41,363 bases of DNA. Origin: Cellulomonas sp. HZM. Its GTDB lineage: Bacteria > Actinomycetota > Actinomycetes > Actinomycetales > Cellulomonadaceae. The notes under the pieces were generated by a model. That model saw only the letters and a program-made list of their open reading frames with translations. It searched no databases and was not told the DNA's origin. Of the stretch, positions 1 through 9,096 are shown piece by piece; the stretch's first letter is position 1; each line of letters begins with the position of its first letter. The stretch covers positions 1-41,363 of the forward strand of contig NZ_JEOE01000023.1 of assembly GCF_000708885.1 (NCBI RefSeq). The letters are read 5' to 3'. Position numbers and translations under genes: made by a program.

Positions 1-311
1 CCCCCACCCCCGGCGCCCCGGTGATCCGCAACGTCAACGTGATGGACGGCGCGATCCTGCGGGGCAAGCAGACCGTGCGCGTCCAGCTCGACACCGCGCC
101 GCGCTACACGTACATCGAGCTCGACAAGGGCGGCGTGTGGAAGGCGGACAACACCAAGGCCCCCGGCAGCACGAACGCGGGCAAGAACCCGACGCTCGTG
201 CTCGACACGCGCGACTACCCGAACGGCAGCTACCAGCTGAAGATCGACGCTGTCGGCATCGACGGGCGCACGACCGAGAAGCTCGTCCCGGTGACGATCT
301 CGAACCGGTGA
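1..311 (+). CDS. C-terminal end of a secreted Ig-like domain protein (5' truncated by window)
   Basis: The frame is open from the window edge (Pro-Thr-Pro-Gly-Ala-Pro, then a beta-rich stretch) to a TGA at 309-311, so only about 102 residues are seen and the start lies outside. The visible part reads like an Ig-like or Big domain: alternating hydrophobic strands, 'TVRVQLDT', 'YTYIELDKGG', 'LVLDTRDYPNGSYQLKIDA', ending 'VPVTISNR'. The 'pNGsY.l...a.D..G' pattern is typical of C-terminal Ig-like modules on secreted actinobacterial hydrolases. No catalytic domain is in view, so the enzyme class is unknown. A GTG at 21 is in frame but the reading continues through it, so it is not taken as the start. 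Confidence 0.7.
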   Translation, partial: PTPGAPVIRNVNVMDGAILRGKQTVRVQLDTAPRYTYIELDKGGVWKADNTKAPGSTNAGKNPTLVLDTRDYPNGSYQLKIDAVGIDGRTTEKLVPVTISNR

Positions 312-347
312 CGCATCGCTGACACGGCGACGCATCGCTGACACGGC
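310..347. repeat. Two perfect 19-bp tandem copies
   Basis: The 19-bp unit GACGCATCGCTGACACGGC occurs at 310-328 and again at 329-347, overlapping the stop codon of the upstream gene. A recent slippage-type duplication is the simplest explanation. Confidence 0.8.
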
Positions 348-353
348 GACGGC

Positions 354-384
354 GAAGGGGCCCGGGCGATCCTCGGGCCCCTTC
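354..384. terminator. Bidirectional hairpin terminator
   Basis: Eleven-base perfect inverted repeat: 354-364 pairs with 374-384 around a 9-nt loop, with GAAGG/CCTTC ends that give short A and T runs on either side. It sits between two convergent genes (one ending at 311, the other at 419) and can serve both. Confidence 0.8.
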
Positions 385-418
385 GTCGTCCTCGTCCCGG
401 CTCACGTTCTCGCCCGGG

Positions 419-1924
419 TCAGCCGAGCTCGATGCGCCCCGACGCGAGGAGCACCGCCCCCGTGACGCCGGCGGCGACGACGAGCACGCACAGCAGCGCC
501 TCCCATCGCGTGAACCAGCGCGGCTCCCCCTGCTCGTACCGCGTGAGCACGTACAGGACGGTGCCGAGCGAGTACACGATCGTCGAGACCAGCAGGTACG
601 TGACGCCACCGGCCCACACGAGGAACACGGTGTAGACCAGCGCGAGCGACGCGACGACGAGCGCGCGGGCCCGGTGGCCTCGCTCCGTCGCCTCGAGCTT
701 GACCGCGAAGGCCGCCGCGAGCAGGTAGGGCACGAGCGAGAGCGACGACGTGATCGCGATCGCGGTGTCGAACGCGTCGTCGGCCGAGGCCGCCAGGACG
801 AGGAAGACCTGCGCGGTGACGGTCGTCATCGTCACCGCGGCCCACGGCCCGCCGCGTGCGTTGATCCGCGCGAGCGCGCGCGGCATGTCACCGCGCAGCG
901 CCGCCGAGTGGATCACCTCCGCGGCCATGAGCGTCCACGCCAGGTACGCCCCGAGCACGCACACGATCACACCGATACCGACGAACGTCGCGCCCCAGCC
1001 GCCGACGACGTCCTCGAGCACGCCCGCGACCGACGGCTGCCCCAGCGCCGCGATCCGCTCGCGCGGCATGACGCCGAACCCGACCATCGTCACGAGCACG
1101 AACAGCGCCAGCACCGACCCGAAGCCGGTCAACGTCGCCCACCCGACGTCCCGGCGTCGGCGGGCGTACCGCGAGTACACGCTCGCACCCTCGACGCCGA
1201 GGAACGCGAACACGGTCAGCAGCAGCGTGCCGCGCACCTCCGGGAGCAGCCCGCTCCACCCACCGGACGGCCCCCAGAGGTTGGCGGCGAACACCCTCGG
1301 GTCGAACGCGAGCGCCACGACCACGACGAACACCACGAGCGGGACCGTCTTGGCGACCGTGACCACACGGTTCACCGCGGTCGCCGACGTCACGCCCCGC
1401 ACCACGAGCGCCCAGAACAGCCACAGGCCGACCGACGACACGAGCAGCGCCGCGGGCGTGCCCCCGTCCCCCAGCGCGGGGAACCAGCGCGAGAGCGTCG
1501 CGCAGATGAGCACCCAGTACACGACGTTGCCCATCGTCGCCGCGGCCCAGTACCCGAGCGCGGACAGGAACCCGAGGTACCGGCCGAACCCCGCGCGGGC
1601 GTACGCGTAGACGCCGGCGTCCAGGTCGGGGCGCTGGGCGGCGAGCCGCTGGAAGACCAGCGCGAGCATGAGCATCCCGGTCCCCGCGACGGCCCACGCG
1701 ACGAGGCTGCCGACCACCCCGGTGCTGCCGGCGAACGTGCGCGGGAGGGAGAACACGCCCGCGCCGAGCATCGAGCCGGTGACGATCGCGGCGAGCGACC
1801 AGCGCGAGACGGTGCGGTGGGGCTCGGGGGCGGCCGCGGGGTCGGCCGCTGCGGCGGACCCCGGCGCGCCGCGACCGGTGCCGGGCTCGGGTGCGACGCC
1901 GGGTTCGGCGGGATCGTGCGGCAC
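419..1924 (-). CDS. APC-superfamily amino acid permease/antiporter (ArcD-like)
   Basis: A 501-residue integral membrane protein with about 12-13 hydrophobic segments after a 40-residue Ala/Pro-rich cytoplasmic tail. The first membrane segment carries the APC signature 'GSMLGAGVFSLP', the substrate-backbone binding loop of this superfamily. The order 'AYARAGFGRYLGF', 'VNRVVTVAKTVPL' and 'GVEGASVYSRYARRRRDVGWAT' matches the basic amino acid/polyamine antiporter subfamily (arginine-ornithine exchange), but no arc genes are adjacent, so the substrate is not settled. The GTG start at 1924 is preceded by a strong AGGAGG sequence about 9 nt upstream. It reads away from the neighbouring tRNA and ends against the shared hairpin at 354-384. 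Confidence 0.85.
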   Translation of the reverse strand: MPHDPAEPGVAPEPGTGRGAPGSAAAADPAAAPEPHRTVSRWSLAAIVTGSMLGAGVFSLPRTFAGSTGVVGSLVAWAVAGTGMLMLALVFQRLAAQRPDLDAGVYAYARAGFGRYLGFLSALGYWAAATMGNVVYWVLICATLSRWFPALGDGGTPAALLVSSVGLWLFWALVVRGVTSATAVNRVVTVAKTVPLVVFVVVVALAFDPRVFAANLWGPSGGWSGLLPEVRGTLLLTVFAFLGVEGASVYSRYARRRRDVGWATLTGFGSVLALFVLVTMVGFGVMPRERIAALGQPSVAGVLEDVVGGWGATFVGIGVIVCVLGAYLAWTLMAAEVIHSAALRGDMPRALARINARGGPWAAVTMTTVTAQVFLVLAASADDAFDTAIAITSSLSLVPYLLAAAFAVKLEATERGHRARALVVASLALVYTVFLVWAGGVTYLLVSTIVYSLGTVLYVLTRYEQGEPRWFTRWEALLCVLVVAAGVTGAVLLASGRIELG

Positions 1925-1958
1925 GTGCGCACCTCCTCGCCGGACCGGTGGTCCGAGG

Positions 1959-2035
1959 TGGAGCCCCCTGTCGGATTCGAACCGACGACCCCCTGTTTAC
2001 AAGACAGGTGCTCTGGCCGACTGAGCTAAGGAGGC
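1959..2035 (-). tRNA. tRNA-Thr (anticodon TGT)
   Basis: Read on the minus strand the segment folds as a tRNA: acceptor GCCTCCT (2035-2029) pairs with AGGGGGC (1969-1963) allowing one T-G pair. The D arm has TAGCTCAGTCGG, the anticodon loop is CTTGTAA (anticodon TGT, threonine), and the T arm contains GGTTCGAATCC. The discriminator T at 1962 is followed by a genome-encoded CCA (1961-1959). Confidence 0.96.
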
Positions 2036-2083
2036 AGGTGGCGACAGCGTACCGAGGTGCGCCGCCTGCCCGCGGCCCCGTTC

Positions 2084-2126
2084 CGTGCAGCGCTTGGTGC
2101 GCTGAGACGCACGGAACGCTTCACGC
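2084..2126 (-). repeat. 43-bp palindromic element, copy 2
   Basis: Minus-strand sequence begins GCGTGAAGCGTTCCGTGC and continues through CAGCGCACCAAGCGC. About 28 of the first 33 bases match the copy at 2166-2208. The right end has degenerated. Confidence 0.65.
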
Positions 2127-2165
2127 ACACGTGGACGCGGTGGGGTTGCCGGCCGTGGGAGCGCT

Positions 2166-2208
2166 GCGTGAAGCGTTGGTGCGCTCAGGGGCGCGGAAGG
2201 CTTCACGC
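2166..2208 (-). repeat. 43-bp palindromic element, copy 1
   Basis: On the minus strand: GCGTGAAGC at the left, CGCTTCACGC at the right (inverted ends), with GAGCGCACCAA before the right arm. It has the same 43-bp length and the same ends as the element after the peptidase gene at 4287-4329. Confidence 0.7.
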
Positions 2209-2256
2209 TCGTGGGCGGCGGGGCGCGGGGCGGACGGGGCGAGCGCTCGGGCGACG

Positions 2257-2262
2257 TAGATT
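2257..2262 (+). promoter_or_regulatory. -10 box TAGATT, leaderless promoter of the S9 peptidase
   Basis: TAGATT ends 6 nt before the GTG at 2269, placing the transcription start at or next to the start codon. No Shine-Dalgarno sequence is present. Confidence 0.6.
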
Positions 2263-2268
2263 CGTCGG

Positions 2269-4275
2269 GTGATCCCCGACGACCTTGCGCTCCTCCGTGT
2301 CCCCGGTTCTCCTGCGGTGCTGCCCGACGGGTCCGCCGCGATCGTGTCGGTGACCCGTCCTGACCTCGAGGCGGACGAGTACGTCGGCCAGCTGTGGCGG
2401 GTGGGGTTCGACGGCTCGGGGTCGACGAGGCTGACGCGGGGGCACCGGGACGCAGAGCCCGACGTCTCCCCCGACGGCCGGTGGGTCGTGTTCACGCGCG
2501 CCGAGGCGAAGGGGCGACCGCAGGTGCACGTGGTCGCGACGACAGGCGGCGAGCCCGTGCGGCTGACCGACGCGCCGCTGGGTGCATCGACGCCGCGGCT
2601 CTCGCCCGACGGCACGCGCGTCCTGTTCCTCGCGCGTGTGCCCGAGGAGGGGCGGTACGTGCCCGGCGGCGACCCCGCCGCGGAGGCGCCGCGGCACATC
2701 ACCGAGCTGCGGTACCGGTCGGACGGCGTGGGCTTCGACCGCGACCGGCCGCGGCACGTGCTCGTCGTGGAGGTCCCGGCCGACGACGAGCCCGGAGCCG
2801 AGCCGGGCGCGTCGCTGCCGGATGCGGTCGACCTCACGCCGGACGCGCAGGACGTCACGTCCGCGCGCTGGACGACGGACGGTGCGGGCATCGTCGTGAC
2901 GACCGCCAGGCACGCGCAGCGCGAGACCGACCTGCGCCGCGACGCGGTGCTCGTCGACGCCCGCCGCACCGGCGAGGAAGGCGCCGGGCAGGCGGCGCCC
3001 GTGGCGCTCACCGACGCCGATGCCGGCAGCACGCTCGGCGTCGACGCCACGCTCCCGTCCGCCGACGGCCGCACGCTGTGGATCCTCGCCACCGACGTCG
3101 GACCGACGGGACGCGACTTCGTCGCTGCGCAGACCGGTCTGTACGTGCTCGACCTCGACGACGACGGGCACGCGGCGGGCACCCCCCGGCGGCTGACCGA
3201 CCCCGAGGCGGACCAGCTCACGGGCGTGCTCGTTGAGCTCGACGGCGACCCGGTCGTCGGGATCGAGCGGCGCGGGGCGGTCCACCTGGTCCGCGTGGCC
3301 GACGAGCCGACGACGCTCGTCGGCGGGACCGACGTCGTGACCAGCGCCGCGGCCGGCGGCGGACGCCTCGTCGCGGGCGTCGCGCGGCCCGGCTCGTCGG
3401 GTGACCTGGTGCTCGTCGGGGACGAGAACCGCACGCTCACCGACCTGTCCGCGCCCCTGCGCGCGACCGGTCGCGTCCGCGAGCCGCGAGAGCTCACCGC
3501 CCAGGCGCCCGACGGCTACCCGGTGCACGGCTGGGTCGTCACGCCCGACCCCCAGCGCTACGGCGACGGCCCCCACCCGACGATCCTGATGATCCACGGC
3601 GGCCCGTTCGCGCAGTACACGCACGCGCTGTTCGACGAGGTGCAGGTGCTCGCCGAGGCGGGCTACGCCGTGGTCTACGGCAACCCGCGCGGGTCGTCCG
3701 GATACGGGCGCGCGCACGGTGCGGCGATCCACCGCGGGTTCGGCACGGTCGACACCGACGACCTGCTCGCGCTGCTGGACGCGGCGCTGCAGGACCCGGC
3801 GCTCGACGCGCAGCGCGTGGGCGTCATGGGCGGCTCGTACGGCGGGTACATGACGGCGTGGCTCACGACGCGCACGGACCGGTTCGTCGGCGCGATCGTG
3901 GAGCGCGGGTTCCTCGACCCCGTGAGCTTCGTCGGGTCGAGCGACATCGGCTGGTTCTTCGGGCTCGACTACGTCGGCGACGCGGCCGACGAGGGCGGCG
4001 CCGCGCTGGTCGCCGCGCAGTCACCCATGGCCCACGTCGAGAGGGTCAGCACGCCGACGCTCGTCATCCACTCCGAGCAGGACTGGCGCTGCCCCGTCGA
4101 GCAGGGCCAGCGCTGGTTCGTCGAGCTGCGCCGCCGCGGCGTGCCCGCCGAGCTGCTGCTGTTCCCCGGCGAGGGCCACGAGCTCACGCGCTCGGGCCGC
4201 CCGCGCCACCGGCAGCAGCGCTTCGAGCACGTCCTGCGCTGGTGGGCGACCCACCTCCCGGTCCCCCGGCGGTGA
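2269..4275 (+). CDS. S9 family prolyl oligopeptidase-type serine peptidase
   Basis: A 668-residue cytoplasmic serine peptidase of the acylaminoacyl/dipeptidyl peptidase (S9C) type. The N-terminal ~400 residues form a degenerate WD40-like propeller ('DVSPDGRWVVFTR', 'RLSPDGTRVLFLA'), and the C-terminal ~260 are an alpha/beta hydrolase. The catalytic triad is visible: Ser523 in GGSYGGYM, Asp605 in EQDWR and His637 in GEGHEL. Length and architecture are normal for the family and there is no signal peptide. The GTG at 2269 is chosen because a TAGATT -10 box lies 6 nt upstream, as expected for a leaderless mRNA. It probably degrades short or N-blocked peptides. Palindromic repeats flank both ends of the gene. 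Confidence 0.93.
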   Translation: MIPDDLALLRVPGSPAVLPDGSAAIVSVTRPDLEADEYVGQLWRVGFDGSGSTRLTRGHRDAEPDVSPDGRWVVFTRAEAKGRPQVHVVATTGGEPVRLTDAPLGASTPRLSPDGTRVLFLARVPEEGRYVPGGDPAAEAPRHITELRYRSDGVGFDRDRPRHVLVVEVPADDEPGAEPGASLPDAVDLTPDAQDVTSARWTTDGAGIVVTTARHAQRETDLRRDAVLVDARRTGEEGAGQAAPVALTDADAGSTLGVDATLPSADGRTLWILATDVGPTGRDFVAAQTGLYVLDLDDDGHAAGTPRRLTDPEADQLTGVLVELDGDPVVGIERRGAVHLVRVADEPTTLVGGTDVVTSAAAGGGRLVAGVARPGSSGDLVLVGDENRTLTDLSAPLRATGRVREPRELTAQAPDGYPVHGWVVTPDPQRYGDGPHPTILMIHGGPFAQYTHALFDEVQVLAEAGYAVVYGNPRGSSGYGRAHGAAIHRGFGTVDTDDLLALLDAALQDPALDAQRVGVMGGSYGGYMTAWLTTRTDRFVGAIVERGFLDPVSFVGSSDIGWFFGLDYVGDAADEGGAALVAAQSPMAHVERVSTPTLVIHSEQDWRCPVEQGQRWFVELRRRGVPAELLLFPGEGHELTRSGRPRHRQQRFEHVLRWWATHLPVPRR

Positions 4276-4280
4276 CCGCC

Positions 4281-4335
4281 CGCTCTGCGTGAAGCGAAAG
4301 TCAGCTGAGAGCGACGTAACGCTTCACGCAGAGCG
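4281..4335. terminator. Hairpin between convergent genes, made of a palindromic repeat
   Basis: A 16-bp perfect inverted repeat, 4281-4296 with 4320-4335, around a 23-nt loop, placed 5 bp after the peptidase stop and 30 bp before the convergent DsbA-like stop. It has no T-run, so it may work as a bidirectional terminator or mRNA end protector. Its inner 43 bp (4287-4329) belong to the same repeat family as the copies before the peptidase gene. Confidence 0.65.
4287..4329 (+). repeat. 43-bp palindromic element, copy 3
   Basis: Starts GCGTGAAGC, ends AACGCTTCACGC, and has GAGCG at the same internal position as copy 1. It is exactly 43 bp, in the opposite orientation to copies 1 and 2. The central region differs from copy 1, so the conserved parts are the two inverted ends and the GAGCG block. 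Confidence 0.65.
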
Positions 4336-4365
4336 GCTGCGGCCAAGGCGCAGGACCGCGGGAGG

Positions 4366-5262
4366 TCAGCTCTTGGCGGCCTCGACGGCGGCCTTCAGGG
4401 CGCCGGGGGTCTGCCAGCCGGTGAACGCCTTGTCGTCGATCAGCACGGTCGGCGTCGAGACCTTGCCGATGACCGTCTGCATCTCGTTCGTCGTCGACTC
4501 CATCCACGGCGCGTAGGTCCGCCAGGTGCCCTTCTGCTCGGTGTCCGAGCCGGTGAGCTTGTACGTGCCGTCGACCGTGTCCGTGAACGTGTCCGTCACC
4601 GACGACGGGACGCCGACGCCTTGCGCGATCTCGGCGATCTTGTCGTCGGTCAGGCCGTTGGTGTTCTCCGCGGGCTGCTGCGCGAACAGCGCCGTGAGGA
4701 ACTTCGGGTAGTTCGCCGAGTCCTTGTCCGCGACGATCGCCGCGGCGTTGGCGGCGCGCATCGAGTAGTGCGTGCCGAGCGACTGCTGGTCGAGGAACGA
4801 GACCGGGAAGTACTTGATGGTCACGCCGTCCTCGGCCGCGAGCGCGTCGAGGTCGGCCGCGTTGATCGAGTCGAACTGCGCGCAGATGGGGCACTGCAGG
4901 TCGTAGTAGATGCTCAGCGTGACGCCGCTCGCGGCGGCCTTGCCGACGCCGTCCTTCGACACGGGGATGTACGCGCCGGACGCGGTCGAGGGGGCCTTGG
5001 TGTCGGCGAGCGCGGGGATCACGGCGTCGGACGAGCCGCCCGCGAACATCACGTTCGCGTACGTCGCCTTGTTGTCGGCGTCCTGCTTGAAGATGTAGGC
5101 GCCGACGCCGACGAGCGCGACGAGCGCGACCGCGAGGGCCGAGATCGCGACGATCCTGGTCCGCTTGGCCTTGCGCTCCTGCTCGATGCGCATCTGGCGA
5201 GCCTTCTCACGGGCGTCGTCGCGGCGCTGCGCCTTGGTGGGGCGCGGGTCGTTGGTGGGCAT
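4366..5262 (-). CDS. Membrane-anchored DsbA-like thiol-disulfide oxidoreductase
   Basis: A 298-residue protein: a highly charged cytoplasmic tail (1-36), one membrane helix (about 37-58), then an extracytoplasmic thioredoxin-fold domain of the DsbA/Thioredoxin_4 type. The active site is Cys124-Pro-Ile-Cys127 in 'YYDLQCPICAQFD', and the cis-proline loop is 'VSTPTVLID' near the C terminus. It likely forms or isomerises disulfides in exported proteins, as the membrane-tethered DsbA homologues of actinobacteria do. The ATG at 5262 is chosen because AGGAG lies about 5 nt upstream. The frame stays open further upstream but that sequence has no protein-like character. It follows the small membrane protein gene by 61 bp and is probably cotranscribed. 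Confidence 0.88.
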   Translation of the reverse strand: MPTNDPRPTKAQRRDDAREKARQMRIEQERKAKRTRIVAISALAVALVALVGVGAYIFKQDADNKATYANVMFAGGSSDAVIPALADTKAPSTASGAYIPVSKDGVGKAAASGVTLSIYYDLQCPICAQFDSINAADLDALAAEDGVTIKYFPVSFLDQQSLGTHYSMRAANAAAIVADKDSANYPKFLTALFAQQPAENTNGLTDDKIAEIAQGVGVPSSVTDTFTDTVDGTYKLTGSDTEQKGTWRTYAPWMESTTNEMQTVIGKVSTPTVLIDDKAFTGWQTPGALKAAVEAAKS

Positions 5263-5323
5263 GTCGCTCCTGGTCTGGTGAGGTCGTACGGGTCGGTCGG
5301 GCTGCTGCTGGTGCGGTGAGGCG

Positions 5324-5809
5324 TCAGGCAGCCGGCGGCGGACCGCGACGGTAGGTGCCGTGCGTGACGGCGAGCGTGCGAGCAGGGGCAGGGCGGGCGA
5401 CGACGGGTGCGGCGCGGCCGACGAGGAGCACGGACGGCTCGTCGGCCCGGCGGCCGAGCGCCGCGGACACGACCCGGTGCACGGCACGCGCCGCACGCGC
5501 GGCGAACGAGGCGAGGCCGGCGCCGCCCAGGGCGAGCAGGGCGTGCGCGACGAGCACCGGCAGCGCGACGCTGAGCAGCACGAACACCGTGCCGCCCGCG
5601 GCGAACGAGCCGTCGGGGCAGTCCGCCGAGCGGCGCAGCAGCGCGAGCCGCAGCGCGGCGCCCGCGCCCGGGCCGGCGTCGAAGCAGCCGTGCAGCGCGA
5701 GCCGGCCCGCGGCGAGCGTCAGCGCCGCGGAACCGAGCGCGAGCGCGCCGGTCAGGACGACCGCGAGCGCGCGAGGACGCGCACCGAGCGGGCGTCCGGG
5801 CGCGATCAT
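5324..5809 (-). CDS. Small membrane protein of unknown function
   Basis: A 161-residue protein starting MIAPGRPLG with two clear long hydrophobic stretches (about residues 13-35 and 72-95), an Ala/Leu-rich middle and a basic, proline-rich C-terminal tail. Two cysteines (in 'LHGCFD' and 'SADCPDG') lie between the hydrophobic stretches and may be extracytoplasmic. The next gene encodes a DsbA-like enzyme, so they could be its substrate or partner, but this is only inference. The ATG at 5809 is 7 nt after a TACTCT -10 box, the leaderless arrangement seen across this window. I do not recognise a named family. Confidence 0.65.
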   Translation of the reverse strand: MIAPGRPLGARPRALAVVLTGALALGSAALTLAAGRLALHGCFDAGPGAGAALRLALLRRSADCPDGSFAAGGTVFVLLSVALPVLVAHALLALGGAGLASFAARAARAVHRVVSAALGRRADEPSVLLVGRAAPVVARPAPARTLAVTHGTYRRGPPPAA

Positions 5810-5816
5810 GCGAGAC

Positions 5817-5822
5817 AGAGTA
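5817..5822 (-). promoter_or_regulatory. -10 box TACTCT, leaderless promoter
   Basis: Minus-strand TACTCT followed by 7 nt and the ATG at 5809. Confidence 0.5.
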
Positions 5823-5879
5823 GGGCCTGCCCCTGAGCGACCGTCACCGGTCGGGCGACAGCGACGGTCACAGCTTCCG

Positions 5880-7559
5880 TCACTGCGGCAGCGTCGGCAC
5901 CGACGCGGGCGACCACACGATGTCCGCACCGTGCCGCACCGCCGCCACGGCGACGAGCGCGCCGACGAGGCAGACGACGACCACGACGAGCGTCCCGAGC
6001 AGCCCGGGGGCGACCCACGCGAGCACCCGCCGTGCCCCCACACGCGTCATCCGGGACAACGGCCCGAACCACACGAGCGTGATGCCGAGCATCACGACGA
6101 GCGCGACGGCCAGCGACGCCGCGGGGCCCTGCACCTCGTCGCCGGGCCCGAGCGCGCCGAGCGTGAGCGTGCCGTTGTCGATCAGCCACCACAGCACACC
6201 GCCGACGATCACCATCGCGCTCGCCGAGACGAGGAGGCTCGGCACGAGCGCGACGAGCGTGCGCACCAGGTGCCACGGGCTCGTCGCGACCGCCCGCAGC
6301 ACGTCGCTGCCGCGCACGCCGGCGCGTTCGCGGCGCGTGTGCATCCCCTCGACCGTCGACCCGATCGCGCGCACGACCACCACGAGGACCAGCACCACGA
6401 TCAGCACGACGAGCGGGAACAGCGCGGCCAGGCACCCGACGAGCACACCGACCGCGAGCAGCGCGACCCACCGGCGGCGCGCGACCGGGCGTTCGTACCC
6501 CGAGCCGTCGTCGCCCAGGTCCTCGGACGCGTCGAGGTCCCCCTCGATCCACTCGACGGGGTCGTCGACGTCGACCGGGCGCGCGTGGATGAGCGCCTCG
6601 TCGTCCTCGTCGTCGTCGGGGTCCGGCTCCGGCGGCGCCGCGGCGAACGCGACCGTCCGCCCGTCCTGCGCCGCGACCACGGTCGCGGCCGTGGGCGGCA
6701 TGCTCGTGTCGAGCACCACGGTGCTGTCCTCGCCGGGCGGCAGGTCGCCGTCGGCCGCGGCGACCTCGAGGGCCGCGACCACGTCGTCGGGTGCGGTGCG
6801 GTCCGCCTCGGTCGGCGTCAGGGCGCCCCGCAGGGCCCCCGCGGTCAGCACGCCGAGGCCCGCCACGTCGACGTCCCCGGCGGTCGCGCGCGCCAGCACC
6901 GCGTCGATCGGCCGGGTCCCGAACGGGTCACGCCCGGTCGCGGCGAACGCCAGCACGGCGGCCCAGCCCCACCAGTCGCTCGCCTCGGACGGCTCGCCCC
7001 CGGCCACGAGCTCGGGCGCGAGGTACCCCGGTGTGCCGAGCACGAACCCGGTGGACGTGACGCGCGCGTCGTCGTCGGCCGCCTGCGCGATGCCGAAGTC
7101 GATGAGCACCGGACCGCGCACCGAGACGACGACGTTGGAGGGCTTCAGGTCGCGGTGCACCACGCCCGCGTCGTGCACCGCGTCGAGCGCGTCGCGCAGC
7201 CCCGCCGCGAGCGCGACGAGCTCGTCCGGGCTCAGCGGGCCGAGCTCGCGCACGTGCTCGGACAGGTTGCGGCCGTCGACCAGCTCGGTGACGAGGAACG
7301 CCTCGGTCGAGTCCGCCTCGGCGTCGAGCACCGCCGCGACCGCCGGGTGGCGGAGCCGCTGCAGCGCGGCGACCTCGCGGCGCAGCCGTTCGCGCGCGAC
7401 CGCGTCGGCGCCGACGTGCGGGTGCAGCAGCTTGAGCGCGACGGGGTTCTGCCCGCCGTCCACCGCGCGGTACACGGTGCCCATCCCCCCGGAGCCGAGG
7501 GGCGCGACGATCGTGTACCCGCCGATCTCCGATCCGGGCTCGAGGCCGATGCGCTCCAT
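5880..7559 (-). CDS. Serine/threonine protein kinase with multipass membrane C-terminus
   Basis: About 559 residues. The N-terminal 260 are a Hanks-type kinase: P-loop GSGGMG (22-27), ATP lysine K43 in 'ALKLL', catalytic HRDLKPSN (135-142) and DFG (154-156), followed by 'GTPGYLAPE'. A long acidic linker ('DPDDDEDDE') follows, then at least four hydrophobic segments in the last ~190 residues. The usual actinobacterial layout is one helix plus PASTA repeats, so this multipass tail is atypical; it may sense membrane state or a small ligand. The ATG at 7559 is preferred because a TAGCGT -10 box ends 7 nt upstream. An in-frame GTG at 7568 would lie inside that -10 box. The gene is divergent from otsA. 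Confidence 0.88.
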   Translation of the reverse strand: MERIGLEPGSEIGGYTIVAPLGSGGMGTVYRAVDGGQNPVALKLLHPHVGADAVARERLRREVAALQRLRHPAVAAVLDAEADSTEAFLVTELVDGRNLSEHVRELGPLSPDELVALAAGLRDALDAVHDAGVVHRDLKPSNVVVSVRGPVLIDFGIAQAADDDARVTSTGFVLGTPGYLAPELVAGGEPSEASDWWGWAAVLAFAATGRDPFGTRPIDAVLARATAGDVDVAGLGVLTAGALRGALTPTEADRTAPDDVVAALEVAAADGDLPPGEDSTVVLDTSMPPTAATVVAAQDGRTVAFAAAPPEPDPDDDEDDEALIHARPVDVDDPVEWIEGDLDASEDLGDDGSGYERPVARRRWVALLAVGVLVGCLAALFPLVVLIVVLVLVVVVRAIGSTVEGMHTRRERAGVRGSDVLRAVATSPWHLVRTLVALVPSLLVSASAMVIVGGVLWWLIDNGTLTLGALGPGDEVQGPAASLAVALVVMLGITLVWFGPLSRMTRVGARRVLAWVAPGLLGTLVVVVVCLVGALVAVAAVRHGADIVWSPASVPTLPQ

Positions 7560-7566
7560 GCCCGGC

Positions 7567-7572
7567 ACGCTA
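7567..7572 (-). promoter_or_regulatory. -10 box TAGCGT, leaderless promoter of the kinase gene
   Basis: Minus-strand TAGCGT followed by 7 nt and the ATG at 7559. Confidence 0.5.
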
Positions 7573-7617
7573 GCGGCCCGGGCGCGGCCTGCCCGGGCGG
7601 CACGCGCGCCGGGCGGT

Positions 7618-7623
7618 TAGGGT
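7618..7623 (+). promoter_or_regulatory. -10 box TAGGGT before otsA
   Basis: TAGGGT lies 30 nt before the GTG at 7654, giving a short leader with a proper AGGAG ribosome binding site at 7640-7645. Unlike its neighbours this operon therefore has a 5' untranslated region. Confidence 0.4.
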
Positions 7624-7653
7624 CGGTTCGCGAATCCCTGAGGAGCTGATGCC

Positions 7654-9088
<1,435 letters not shown>

Positions 9089-9096
<8 letters not shown>

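Larger units (their letters stand above)
2036..2256. other. Intergenic stretch with palindromic repeats, no gene
   Basis: No convincing reading frame. It holds two degenerate copies of a 43-bp palindromic element (2084-2126 and 2166-2208). It also contains a nested hairpin (arms 2079-2088 and 2109-2118) and a 13-bp perfect inverted repeat (2115-2127 with 2165-2177). Confidence 0.6.

Noticed and set aside
2156..2165. TGGGAGCGCT, a half-match to the CebR/CelR cellulose-repressor operator (TGGGAGCGCTCCCA)
   Set aside because: The right half is not conserved and the bases belong to the palindromic repeat region; the downstream gene is a peptidase.
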